Shown piece after piece: positions 25,518-38,300 of a stretch of DNA of 64,000 nucleotides (positions are counted from its first letter, which is position 1; the number at the start of each line of letters is the position of its first letter). The stretch is from Cokeromyces recurvatus. Lineage: Eukaryota; Mucoromycota; Mucoromycetes; Mucorales; Mucoraceae. The position numbers were made by a program, and so were the translations under genes. Below the pieces are notes generated by a model. It searched no databases, was not told the DNA's origin, and worked only from the letters and a program-made list of their open reading frames with translations. The stretch spans positions 186,001 to 250,000 of the forward strand of contig NW_026251408.1 in NCBI RefSeq assembly GCF_025118155.1, read 5' to 3'.

Positions 25518-27342
25518 TCTAAAAATTATATAGAAATAAATAGATGAAAACTTTACCATTAATAATTTAACCCTTCCAATTAAAGGCTCCTCCACTTTGA
25601 CATTATTATTTGCTGTTGCAGTAGTATCACTAAATGCCTTGACTACCGTACTACGAATGTAACCAGTACCAGATGACTTTCCATTCTTTGTATTTGTGAT
25701 TCCATTAATTTCTCGAATTCTTAAAAGCTACAAAAAAAAGACAACAAATAAATAAATAAACAAATAAATAAAAACGTACATAAATTAATTTATAAATGTA
25801 TGTATATAACCTCTAATTTGAGTGCAAGTACAGCAGTATACCAAGTGAACATGATGACAAAATCATAAGCTAACAAAATGGCACTAAGTAAACAAAATTC
25901 ACGTAAACCAGATATGCCAGACTTTGCACCCATAATAAGGACAGTAATTTCCATAATACAATCTCTTGTAATTGATAAAGCAACAGAATCTACAGCACGA
26001 ATAATTGTTGTTCTAATCTCTTGTTTTGTAAGAGGTGCTTCTTTGCTATATTCAAAGACTCTTTTTGTAAGTTTAAAGTGGCGTTCAAATCCTATTGTCA
26101 CTGCCAAAAATGGAATAGATTCACTATAAATATATATATATATGTGTGTGTGTGTGTATATATGTATATATACATATAAACAAAAAGTTTAGAAATATTC
26201 ATAAATAAATATATTTGTATACAATATTTATATTTATATTTACGCTAAAACTACAGGATAGACATCAACACCCAACGCATTTACAGTCAGTAAAGCAAAC
26301 ATAAAAGAAAAGAAACCATTGACGATAACAGCTGTTGCTAGAGTATATCGAGAGCCCATTGAACGCATATTCATATATAGTGAAACAAAGGTAGTTAACA
26401 TCATGACATAGCCTGCCAAAATGACAATAATATCAATATTATCAGCCATCTACAAATACAAATACAAAAAAAAAAAAAAAAAAAAAATTGTAAGGTTACG
26501 AATATGCACTTTAGCATTCATTATCTTTCTCTCTATTTCTCTTCCCTTCCTTAAATTTAATTTACCTCAATTAATTCCTTGATACGAAAAATAATATTTC
26601 TTGTAATAATAAATAACCAAGTAAAAATATCCTGCTGTTTCCCAGTATTTGTTGAAAGTGAAACAAGTTGATCTGAGGATAGAGTTGAAACCTTCTGTTC
26701 CCAAATATAAGCCAATTGTTGACGATAATTTGTAGAGGCATTAAAGGCAAATGATAACAAGACGGAAGAAGCAGTAGTTGAATGATTTGAATCCAAATGA
26801 TCCAAGTTATCAGGATTCATTTTATCATTCATGACCAACATGTCAGATAAAGATTGAGAAAGGCATTGACCCATTTTATCTTTAAAACATAAAGTTTGGT
26901 AATTAAACTGACCGATATGATCGTCCAAGAGCATATGCTGAACGTTATCTTCAAATTGAAGAATACTATCCAAGCTATTAAGTACATTTTGTTGATCATT
27001 TTCTGATTTAATAAGAATTTGTCGTAATTGGACTTTCACTGCATCTTTATACTGATAAATTTGATTACGAGTAACAGGATGAAGGTCGTCTGTCCTGTTA
27101 TCTGCATAAACAAACGTCGGATAAAGGCGCGTAACAGTACCGGAGAAAATATCTGATGTGTTACGAGCCAAATTAAATAAATAGAAATAACTGAATGAAG
27201 AAAGAATGAGAATAGTTGCAATCATTTCAATAGGATTGCGAGAGGATAATTTAGCAGCATGATGAATGCCTTTACCAAACAGAGTTGATATTGATGTAAA
27301 TGTATTTGTTCTAGTATATCTTGGAATAAAAGAAGAAATCAT
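23609..27342 (-). CDS. HMGR: HMG-CoA reductase, class I
   Basis: Rate-limiting sterol and isoprenoid enzyme, reducing HMG-CoA to mevalonate with NADPH at the ER membrane. Five exons (27342-26566, 26449-26244, 26123-25811, 25727-25557, 25453-23609) give 1,103 residues. The N-terminal half is membrane-embedded with a sterol-sensing domain ([40 protein letters not shown]). The catalytic half shows [37 protein letters not shown] (catalytic Glu), [12 protein letters not shown] (NADPH site), [17 protein letters not shown] (catalytic Lys), [17 protein letters not shown] (catalytic Asp) and [18 protein letters not shown]. The catalytic His lies near the end in AHMVHNRG. Poly-Thr stretches occur in the linker and the tail. 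Intron 4 holds a run of 61 T (A on the coding strand) directly at the acceptor. Confidence 0.95.
25455..25515. repeat. 61-base T homopolymer inside an HMGR intron
   Basis: An uninterrupted T run on the plus strand from 25455 to 25515. On the coding (minus) strand it is poly-A abutting the acceptor AG of the last intron; the exon resumes with [10 protein letters not shown]. The exact length is liable to sequencing error. Confidence 0.9.
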
Positions 27343-27610
27343 ATTATTTCTTCCCTCTTGTATGTTGAAACAAGATTAAAAGAAAAGAAAGAAAAAGCTA
27401 ACAAAAAAATAAAAAAATAAAAATGCTATATTTATATATATTAAAAAAAAAAAAGGGAGAAGAAGAAGAAGAATGAAAAACGAAAAAAAAAAAAGTTAGG
27501 GGGTTAAGAAGGGAGGAGAAACATTTATTGTTGTTCAGCGGAGCTATGAACAAAATTAAAATAAAGACAGTAGTAAAGTTGATTTGTAATTTTTTTATTA
27601 CTTGATGATG
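27343..27610. other. HMGR upstream region
   Basis: About 270 bases between the HMGR start and the transposon island. Homopolymer A and GAA-type tracts only. Any HMGR promoter elements must be in this short stretch or reach into the transposon arm. Confidence 0.4.
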
Positions 27611-27965
27611 TACAGCTGAAGAAATTTGGGCAACCAATAGAAAACTAGGACATAATATCTAGCAAATATTTCTTTTATTACATTCAATTTTTATAGCCCC
27701 TTTTCGTAATCTATACACCTTTGCCAGAATGATAAGGAATGTCTTATCCAGCCTTGACAATCCTCTTTGCTGATATGAACAGAAACATTGCAAATCCACT
27801 CGCTTATCTTAGTATTTTGCCTGATTGAAGAAGGATTGTTGTTTACAACATTCTTCAACTTGGACCAAAACTCCTCAATAGGATTTAAGAATGGGGGGTT
27901 TTTTTTTATTACTAGTAATATTTTGCATCGTTTAGAGTAAGGACTTGGATAATAATATATATATA
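27611..27965 (-). mobile_element. Left inverted arm with transposase C-terminal fragment
   Basis: The minus strand reads an open frame of about 70 codons including FLNPIEEFWSKLKNVVNNN, the last acidic catalytic block (N-P-I-E-x-F-W) of Tc1/IS630-type transposases, ending CIDYEKGL. The arm at 27628-27963 is an almost exact inverted copy of 30201-30536. The outermost 11 bases (tacagctgaag) recur at 30611-30621 in inverse orientation, but this arm lacks about 66 bases that the right arm has just inside them. The HMGR start is about 270 bases to the left. Confidence 0.8.
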
Positions 27966-28204
27966 TATATATAAAAAGCTGCCTTTGCGAATTTTTAAAA
28001 CTTATACCGCGCATTGTTGAAGCTTATCAATCAGTTGCTGTTTGGGATAGATTAGATACGCCGAAACATACTAGAACAAATGTATAAACAAGGAATTATA
28101 TAAATAATAAAGTATCTGTCTAGAGAATTTTTGAAAAGGTTTGATCTGTAAAAGCAAAAATGTAATTTAAAAAGTAAAAGCGTCCAGGCCAGAAATCAAT
28201 ACAA

Positions 28205-29433
28205 GTATTGAACCAATATATTGGAATTGATATTGGGAAATGTTATCTCTGTGGCCGTCTCTGTGTCAATCTCAGTTATGTATGTTGGTCTTCTCCACAA
28301 CTTTTATATAATTGTCGTATGGTCATGATAACTAGAGAGCAGGCACTCTGCATGCTTCATTGTGCACCCTATAATAACGAAAATACCAAAAAGTATGTTC
28401 AGATGGCTGATAATTTAGAAAATTTAAAAAACTGTTATGTCAACGATCCGATGGAACCTATGATTATCTCAAATCTCAAAATCAATAACCAGCCTTTCCG
28501 TTATAAAAGATATTCTAGCAAAAAAAAGGGTTAGAAACCGCCACGATAACAAATGAAGATAGTAATCAATTCCGTCTTGGTAAGAACCTTTGATTTCTTT
28601 TTAAAACAGCACTATCTCATTCTAATTTGTGTAGTTAATTATGATCAAGTAATTGACTTCATAAATTCAGTATACCTTCCTTGTGATTCAGTAAATCCAG
28701 AGGTATATGAATGCAGGCAAATTAAAATGAAAGATATACTCGCTTTGCTATGGAAGTACTCTAATTTATTTGATAAGAAAAACACAGACAGTTTGGGAAT
28801 ATGGCTCAAATTATCAAAGGCCAGCCTTTTGGACGCCCCAGATACTAAAAGAGTCATTGTGACGGATAGTGGTGAAAGTGAAACGGTTCGGTTTCGAGAT
28901 CTATTTGTAATCAAAGATGAATTCATAAGTAGGTCCAAATTTAACTTTAAACTTTAATATAATCGACAGTAACAAATGTTATTATAGTGGATACTCTAAA
29001 AAAAACATCACTACTTACATGCATGACTATCAATAATACATAAAAAGCTTGAAAGAACAAAACTTTCGTATAATTGGCTATGCACGCAAATCAAATGGGT
29101 CGGAAAAAGAAGAAGTTAAGGTGAACTTGTTGCATCAAATGTGTAATAGATTAAAATCAAGGTCGCTAGTAGATCATGTTTTCGTCTCATATAGTTGCAA
29201 AGCTAACGACTGTATCCATGAGCGTGATCAAGTAAAACAAGAAGAAATAATAGCAAAGTTACAGGCTGATGGTGATACAGGTGGTAAAATAATTTAAAGT
29301 TGTTTCAAGCTCAGGCAAAAAATTATATCGTTTATTAAAAAAGAAGCTTATTTTGCATTTAATCGATAGATCATTACCGCTAATCTAAGTTACAAAACGG
29401 AGAAAGGAACAATATAAGATATAAGAAGAAGTA

Positions 29434-29481
<48 letters not shown>

Positions 29482-29790
29482 TAAAGAACCCCGGTAAAAG
29501 AAAAAAAGAGAAGGGAAAAGAGAGCGGTTGATTACTCAGTTTGACTTCATGACCATGGTCGACCTCGCAGCGTACGTTAATAAGTGTAGCAGTGGAGGGT
29601 CCGAAACCAGAGGGTGCAATCCGATAACCTTTCATCAAAGCCATGTTTCAAACCCAAGGATAATAACCTCTTTGCAGACATGTTACAGTTTGTTAATACC
29701 CAAAAAAAGGTGTGCCTCGTGGCTATAGATCATGCTGGTTTATCAACAAATACAGAAGATTTGAGAGACTTTGTTCGGTAAAATAGAACA
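28205..29790 (+). pseudogene. Decayed serine-recombinase-like gene (GYARKS motif)
   Basis: Plus-strand fragments appear in order: 28208-28534 (two CxxC-like pairs in the first third, then EPMIISNLKINNQPFRYKRY), 28553-28957 (ends VIKDEFISRSKF), 29049-29297 (NFRIIGYARKSNGSEKE then RLKSRSLVDHVFVSYSCKAND) and about 29650-29790 (KVCLVAIDHAGLSTNTEDLR). The GYARKS start followed by a Q/R-rich helix resembles the N-terminal catalytic block of serine recombinases (Y-x-R-x-S), and I recall similar repeated proteins in Mucorales genomes. Stops, frame changes and a run of 43 A (29437-29479) break the frame. The family identity is from memory and motif, not alignment. The piece lies wholly between the two inverted transposase arms. 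Confidence 0.45.
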
Positions 29791-30093
29791 CATGAAATAA
29801 AATCAGGGTTTTTTAAAAAAAACATCTAATATTTGTAACTAGTGCCAATCCAAGCCTTTGCAAAATAATTATAGACACCTTGCCATTTACTAATAGGGTA
29901 GTTATTTATGAAAGTGAAAAGTTATTGGCTAATTTACAAACATTTAAAAACTTTGATTGTAGGAGCAAATCGCTTCAAAGATCAAAAGAATTTATAAAAT
30001 TGCTCGTTTTTTCTACTATTTGAATTTAAGAGAAACTTTCTACAACTTCAATTTAAATAGACAAATTTAAGTTGTGTTTTTTTCCTGCATTGT

Positions 30094-30621
30094 TTGCAAC
30101 AGAAAGGCAAGTATGGTACTTCGAAGGATTGGCCTCTATCATTTTCAAAGATGTTAAAATCGGTTCCATCGGATCGTCGACATAACAGATTTCTAAATTT
30201 ATATATATATTATTATCCAAATCCTTACTCTAAACGATGCAAAATATTACTAGTAATAAAAAAAAACCCCCATTCTTAAATCCTATTGAGGAGTTTTGGT
30301 CCAAGTTGAAGAATGTTGTAAACAACAATCCTTCTTCAATCAGGCAAAATACTAAGATAAGCGAGTGGATTTGCAATGTTTCTGTTCATATCAGCAAAGA
30401 GGATTGTCAAGGCTGGATAAGACATTCCTTATCATTCTGGCAAAGGTGTATAGATTACGAAAAGGGGCTATAAAAATTGAATGTAATAAAAGAAATATTT
30501 GCTAGATATTATGTCCTAGTTTTCTATTGGTTGCCCCAATTTCAAATGGGTGTCCCATTTTCAGCGTCGCTGTCCCAAATTGTTTTTTTTTGGTTGGCCT
30601 AGCCTATTTTCTTCAGCTGTA
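30094..30621 (+). mobile_element. Right inverted arm with transposase C-terminal fragment
   Basis: Plus-strand frame 30237-30473 encodes the same C-terminal block as the left arm (NPIEEFWSKLKNVVNNN ... RCIDYEKGL). A little more upstream coding sequence (KGKYGTSKDWPLSFSKM, 30105 on) survives here and resembles transposase sequence before the last catalytic block. It is out of frame with the C-terminal part. The arm ends with a GC-richer tail (30,537-30,600; tgtcccattttcagcgtcgc) that may be the true terminal repeat, and then the 11-base ending shared with the left arm. Confidence 0.75.
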
Positions 30622-30786
30622 ACTTAGTAGCAATGGTAGCTAAATTATTATTAATGTTACAAAAATCATCTAATAGCAGTATCAGCAGTGGCTCAGCCTA
30701 TTGATAATAAACTATTATTATTTTTTTTTGGTTCTTTTTATCTAGTCTCTCTTTTCTTTTCTTTTCCTTATATATACACACAAAAT

Positions 30787-32419
<1,633 letters not shown>

Positions 32420-32507
32420 TCCTAATTTTGCAGGGTTATATAATGTAACTAGCAGTAATAGCAGCATATATATAAAATAAACAGTCAATTTATATTTCCA
32501 TCTTTTC

Positions 32508-32518
<11 letters not shown>

Positions 32519-32569
<51 letters not shown>

Positions 32570-32570
32570 T
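32519..32570. repeat. (ATT)n microsatellite in COX10 promoter
   Basis: About 17 perfect ATT units end some 10 bases before the COX10 ATG, so they lie in its 5' leader or core promoter. It also separates the end of the CaM-kinase gene (32419) from COX10. Length polymorphism is likely. Confidence 0.9.
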
Positions 32571-32580
32571 GGCTTATATC

Positions 32581-33751
32581 ATGTTTTGTTTGAAAAAGTC
32601 AACAAGTTTAATTTCACGTAATATAGTTTATCATAATTCAACAACCCAATCCCATGTCTCTTTGGCAAGATTATGGTCATGTGCTGCTTTAATGCAGCAA
32701 CAGCCATCAATAAATAAACGAGTAACGAAATACAAAATAATCGAATCACCTCCAGCACTCAATAAATTACCAGGATTATACAAAGAATTAATTAAATCTA
32801 AATTAGCAGGGTTAGTTGCCCTTACAACCATGGCAGGTTATGCTATTGCTCCTGGTGAAAGCACTGTCACAACTCTCCTAGCCACCACCATCGGGACAGG
32901 TCTTTGTATTGGTTCAGCCAATGCCATCAATCAATGGATCGAAACACCTTATGATGCACAAATGTTACGTACACGAAATCGTGTCTTGGGTCGACGAGCA
33001 CTTTCTCAATTTCATGCCTTTGGATTTGGTACCTTGACAGGACTTGCTGGTGTTTCACTTTTAGCCACCTGTGTAAACCCCATCACGGCAGCTCTAGGAG
33101 CATCCAATATTTTACTTTATACCTGTCTTTATACCCCCATGAAGCGTTCCTCGATTGCCAATACGTGGGTAGGTGCTGTGGTGGGTGCATTACCACCTAT
33201 GATGGGATACACAGCTGTTACGAATGGACTTGATCCAGGGGCTTGGGTCTTGGGTGGTTTATTATATGCTTGGCAATTTCCTCACTTTAATTCTCTTGCT
33301 TGGAATTTGAGAGCAGATTATTCTAAGGCGGGTTATCGTATGATGGCCGTCACTGACCCGAAATTAAATGCACGTGTTGCTCTAAGATATAGTTTGGCTA
33401 TGTTTCCCTTATGCTTTGCAGTCCCTTATTTAGATTTGACGTCTTGGTGGTTTGCATTAGATTCAAGTGTTATTAATGCTGCTTTGACGTGGGGTGCATA
33501 TAAGTTTTGGAGAAATAGGTAAAAAAAAAAAAAAAAAAAAGAAAAAAAAAGAAAGAAAGAAAGAGAAACTAAAACCCCATTTTATTAGCAATGATAAAAC
33601 TGGAAAACATTTATTCTTTGGAAGTGTTATTCATTTACCTATTTTACTCGCTTTATTAATGGTTCATAAAAGGTGGAATTTATCAAATCATACTATAGCT
33701 TTGGATGAAGATGAAGAAATAGAAGAAATTATACAATGGGAAGATGAATAA
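32581..33751 (+). CDS. COX10: Protoheme IX farnesyltransferase (haem O synthase)
   Basis: Adds farnesyl to haem B to make haem O in the mitochondrial inner membrane, for cytochrome c oxidase assembly. Two exons joined at NS-NDKTGKH. The start MFCLKKSTSLISRN gives a basic, Ser-rich mitochondrial presequence of about 60 residues; a TTG twelve bases earlier is not used. UbiA-family motifs are clear: NQWIETPYDAQMLRTRNR (first Asp-rich NxxxD...R site), YTPMKRSS, NTWVGAVVGALPPMMGYT, and WQFPHFNSLAWNLRADYSKA with the second site, followed by GYRMM. At least seven hydrophobic helices are visible. The C-terminal exon adds a last helix and an acidic tail (DEDEEIEEII). The only intron begins with a long A/G-rich run. 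Confidence 0.94.
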
Positions 33752-33817
33752 TTAACCAATAAATGCCTTTTATTTTAATAGATATGGAAAAAACAAAACA
33801 AAATCACACTACTGATT

Positions 33818-33878
33818 TTATCGTTGTTGTTGTTGATCCTTATTGAATTCGTTCATATTAGTTGCTTCAACAGGACAG

Positions 33879-33922
<44 letters not shown>

Positions 33923-35132
33923 GAATATACAGTTACATGGAAGCTTTCTCTTGTAATTTACCCAATGAAAATAAGTTGTTGAAGTTGTGTAGTCTCTTCA
34001 TCTTCCTGATTATCTTCGATAAACAGCTATCAAAAAAAAGGGCATTAATTTTACAAATGCATAATTTTATAAATGGTAATTTTAATATTTTACCATAATG
34101 TGAGTAATGTTTTGATATTTGACAAATCTCAAATTAACGACAGCATTTTCTTCAAAATTTTCTGGTTTTAATTCAAGTACTTGTGTTTCCTTCACAGAGT
34201 CAGTATCATCAAATCCCAAAACTGTTCTATTTGTATAGATCTTGACCGTTTTAGGTGCATTAGCTAAAGTAAGAGATGAGGTGAGATCAATGGATTACTT
34301 AATTTGAAGTCATTGCTATATATTTACCAATATTGGGAACTTTGAATTTTAATGAATGAAGTTTAACAGCTATACAATTAACAAGTTAAAAAGAAAGAAT
34401 ACGAATATGTGTAATATATAAAAGCTTTACGTTGGTTGAATGGAACACTGATAATAAGTTGTTCATCAACATCACTTTCCAAATAAGAATCATCATCCTT
34501 GAAAATATTTTTAACATTATATTCTTCTTTTTGATTTAAAGCATCCATTTGATTAGGTGTAATGTACTCAGTTAAATCAACCTATCTCAAAAAATGAATT
34601 AAAAAAGTACAATAAATATATCAATAAAGCTTACATAACCAGGTACACCAACATCCTTCTTAGGTGCTGTTGAAGAAGAAGACTCTTCAGATGAATACTG
34701 CTTGATGTATTGTTCAAGCTGTTGAGGATTAGCGCCTTTCATTTCATCCAATTTTTTACCATTCTTATAAAAATGGAAAGTGGGCCTTTATGATAGAATT
34801 ATAAATACATGCATTACTTTGCTTTGAAGTGTATACAAACTTACATTGACGTAATTTTACAAGCAGCAGCCACTTGCTTAACTTGATCAACATCAACTTT
34901 AGCAAATACAACATTACGATATTTTGAAGCGAGTTGAACAAAAAAGGGTGCAATCATTTTACAAGGGCCACTAATTATTGTATGTTTTTTTTTAGTAATC
35001 CATTTTCTTGAATAATTCTATTTCATCTTACCACCATGTAGCAAAGAAATCAACTACAACTAATTTATCTTTTGTAGCCAAAAGCTTTTGAAAATCAGAT
35101 GGTGTTTGTATTTGTTGTAAAGAAGAAGCCAT
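33818..35132 (-). CDS. Thioredoxin-like protein with PITH domain (TXNL1-like)
   Basis: A thioredoxin domain followed by a PITH (proteasome-interacting) domain, as in TXNL1, which docks on the 26S proteasome. The start MASSLQQIQTPSDFQKLLA leads to VVDFFATWCGPCKMIAPF, with the redox CGPC split by an intron (TG|T). Then FAKVDVDQVKQVAACKITSM and PTFHFYKNGKKLDEMKGANP complete the thioredoxin fold. After a Ser-rich linker the PITH part reads GYVDLTEYITPNQMDALNQK, SDVDEQLIISVPFN, VKLHSLKFKVP, GFDDTDSVKETQVLELKPE and the terminal GCPVEATNMNEF. About seven exons and roughly 315 residues, close to the family's usual size. Confidence 0.92.
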
Positions 35133-35411
35133 TTTATTTTAAAAAAAAAAAATCTATAATAATAGAGAAAGAGAGAGTAAGGGAAAATGGTATTTTTTTT
35201 TTTTTTTGTTTTTTACTGCGTGCTTACAATAAGACATTACGTGTTATCATTTGTTTTATGCCTTTTTTTTTTTCCTGTCAAGTCACAGCTTTATTTTTTA
35301 TTTTATTTTTCCCAGCTTGCTATTACAGTAATTCTTTTTTTTTTTTATATATATATATACAGACATATACCAATACTAGAATCTGTTAATAGAATATTCA
35401 ACTTTTAAGCA

Positions 35412-36107
35412 ATGGCAAAATATGCAGTAATTTGTGCAAGTAATCAAAATAGATCAATGGAGGCTCATCATGTCTTGAAGTAAATGTTGTATATAATATA
35501 TATATATAACTGATAATGATAATAATAACGGCAATGTTTATAGTAAAAAGGGCTTCGATGTACATTCATATGGTACAGGTACAATGGTACGTTTACCAGG
35601 ACCATCTATTGATAAGCCAAATATCTATCCATTCGGTACTCCTTATGAACAAGTGTATCAAGAATTAAAAAAGCAAGATCAAGCACTCTATACACAAAAT
35701 GGGTTATTAAATATGTTAGATCGTAATAGAAAAACAAAGGAAGCACCACAACGATGGCATGATTCTCGTGAGATATTTGATGTTATTATTACATGCGAAG
35801 AACGTTGTTTTGATGCTGTTGTCGATGACTTGAGTAATCGAGGACAAAAGTTGAATATGAGTACACATGTTATCAATGTTGAAATCAGAGATAATCATGA
35901 GGATGCTTTATTAGGTGGTCGGGCTATATTACAGTTAGCTCAAATGGTAAGGATATATATATATGATATTAGAATGGAATCATTGTAATAACATTTATTT
36001 AGATTGAATCTTCAAATGATATTGATGCTGATATGGATGGCATCATTGAAGAATTCTCATTACGTAATCCAGGATTTCCAATTTTACATACAATAGCTTA
36101 TTTTTAA
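35412..36107 (+). CDS. SSU72: RNA polymerase II CTD phosphatase Ssu72
   Basis: Dephosphorylates Ser5 of the RNA polymerase II C-terminal repeats and works with the cleavage and polyadenylation factor in transcription termination. Three exons. The N-terminus MAKYAVICASNQNRSMEAHH has the catalytic Cx5RS loop (CASNQNRS). Later blocks: KKGFDVHSYGTGTMVRLPGP, YPFGTPYEQVYQEL, NRKTKEAPQRWHDSR, FDVIITCEERCFDAVVDDL (with the catalytic Asp region), VINVEIRDNHEDALLGGR and NPGFPILHTIAYF. The protein is about 200 residues with a typical C-terminus. Its stop is only 16 bases from the stop of the convergent PHD gene, so transcripts of the two must overlap at their 3' ends. Confidence 0.96.
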
Positions 36108-36123
36108 TAGTATGTACAATTAT

Positions 36124-36606
36124 TTATTCAGAAAATAATTTCAATAATTCTTCCTTGTTCTTTTGTTTTAACAATTGCTGAAATGTTTGATACTTTTTGT
36201 ATCTTTCAATATCGATTTTAATCTTTTTTTCATTCTCTTCTTTTATTGGTAAAGATGACGACATCTAATTATTATGTAATAAATGAGTTATTATTATAAA
36301 CCAAAGTTATTTTAGTATATGACTTACTGCTATATCGATGAGATTTGAAATAGGAATGTTACTATGCATTGATGATGTTTGTTTGTTATCAGCTATCATT
36401 CTTTCATCACTACCTGATTGAAAGAATGCCATATTCTGAAGCCACTATAAATAGGATAAGAAGAATTAAATCATTATATAAAAAGTAATAAGCAAACTTA
36501 CCGTATCAATTTCATTCTGATCATTGTTAACAGGTTTATTATGAGATGATATAATAGGTGAAGTAGTAATAGTAGTAGTAGTAATAGTAGTAGTAGTAGT
36601 AGTAGC

Positions 36607-36656
<50 letters not shown>

Positions 36657-38300
36657 CAGTAGTAGCAGTAGTTATAAAAGTAGGTGGTGTACTTACTTCA
36701 CTTGATGAAGAACTTGGTAATGTAGATGGTATCGAGTTTCTTCTATTAGATTCTTTAATAACTCTATATAATTGAAAAAAATCATAAGAATCTACTGATA
36801 TACATCTCTCTATTTCTACCTTTTAGCATAATCATTAAAGTCAGCAAAATGAATGGATTGTACTGGAAGTCGATAAACAATACCATTTTTACTAGTAATA
36901 ATGTTATCAGTGATCATTTGCTTCTGTTTAATTGGGTTCTTGTTTATTTCAATAGTATCATCTATAATTGTATTGAGATAATCATGGTATGCGCAAGCAG
37001 GTACTTTATCATTTATAATAGAGGCTGTTTTCTTTCTTAGTTTCCTAGGTGGTTTCTATTAAAAAAAAGGAAGGGAGGAAAGAAGCTTTAGAATCTTTTT
37101 TTTTTTTTTTGTACACATGAGCTTCTTTTTTTGTCATACAATGATATGTTCAATATGATTTGGACATCGCCATTTCTTTCCAGGATTAGGAGGAGAAGCT
37201 AAAGGAGGATTAAGACAGTCAAGATGCCAGTGTAAACTACAATAGTCACAAGCAATCATTGGTTTTCTTAAAGCAGTCTTTCTACAATAATAACAGAGAA
37301 TGAATTTTCCGCTCTTATTTTTTAATTGATGATAATCTGGAATTTCCATTTCACCGTTTCTAAATATACAAGTAAGTCAGTCGTCTATACATAAGATACT
37401 ATTAAGCCTTTTTTTTTTTTTGTTTACTTGTATCGCACTCGCTTAGTTTGTGATGTATCAATGTATCTTCCTTGCTTATCAGCAGATACTTGAAAACAAA
37501 AGGTTAGTTTAAATATATATTTTAGTATTTAAATATCTACTATTTTTACCACCATCAAAGAAATGAATGATATCCTTTGGTAATTGATATGCTTTTGGAT
37601 TCTTTATATTTAAATTATCAATTAACTTTTGAAATAAACCTCTAGGATTTGATCTAGGTAATTTAGCCTAAAAGAATGAAAGAAGGTCAACTTTTTTTTC
37701 TATTTATTATTTTATATACATGTATATCTATTTATTACCTTATTGTATTTATATTCACATTCATTACAGTACCATTTATCTTTTAGTTTAGCTACATCAG
37801 TTGAATCTATAGGCGGCTCAACGCATGTAAAATGAAAGGAGTTTGGGCAAGCATCACAACAGATAAATCGACCTACATCACCACAGGCATCACAAACGTC
37901 GTGATTCTATATACAAAATTTTGGTTAACAAAAAAAAAAAAAAAAAGAAAAAAAAATAATTAAAAATGCTGACATAATATATGGAAATGCTCTCTTTATT
38001 ACTTTGATATTTTCTATTCTAACTGCTGCTGCTGCTGCTGTTGTTGTTGTTGTTGTCTCATTTATCTTTTTACTTTGTTTACTATTACTATGTAATAAAG
38101 AAGGAAAGAAATATAAAAAAAAAATGATTTATATTTATATTAAATATCTTTTTTTTTTCTTCTTCTTTAATTTACTTTTTCTTGTTTGATGTGATAGCAT
38201 TATTATTCAATTTACGCTTAATATTTCGTATATCAGGCGAAGTTGATCTGCTGCTGTTATTTATTTGTTTATCCTCATCATATAAAATGGATCGTTTCAT
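36124..38300 (-). CDS. Double PHD-finger protein, Rco1-like
   Basis: Probably a subunit of an Rpd3S/Clr6-II-type histone deacetylase complex, by similarity of layout to Rco1. The first exon encodes MKRSILYDEDKQINNSSR and a basic stretch. PHD1 reads NHDVCDACGDVGRFICCDAC, SFHFTCVEPP and KWYCNECEY. PHD2 reads FILCYYCRKTALRKPMIACD, LHWHLDCLNPP and KKWRCPNH. Between them lies PRSNPRGLFQKLIDNLNIKN, and after PHD2 a conserved-looking NGIVYRLPVQSIHFADFNDY. A poly-Thr tract follows, encoded by a (TAG)n run on the plus strand at about 36,562-36,671. The C-terminus is a charged helix (KKIKIDIERYKKYQTF). Seven or more introns. Cti6 and other PHD regulators were considered, but the two-finger spacing suits Rco1. 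Confidence 0.82.
36562..36671. repeat. (TAG/CAG)n microsatellite coding poly-Thr
   Basis: A run of about 36 TAG-type triplets, with occasional CAG or TAA variants. It is read on the minus strand inside the PHD gene as mostly Thr with some Ala. Repeat length changes would keep the frame. Confidence 0.85.

Noticed and set aside
28645..28938. 97-codon minus-strand frame in the transposon island
   Set aside because: Antisense of the plus-strand relic; its sequence shows no family resemblance.
29528..29728. Possible tRNA or small RNA in a GC-richer stretch
   Set aside because: No cloverleaf or T-loop motif; the sequence is better explained as part of the decayed recombinase-like gene.
36562..36671. 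Possible CRISPR-like or structured repeat array
   Set aside because: It is a simple triplet microsatellite inside a coding exon; no spacers are present.
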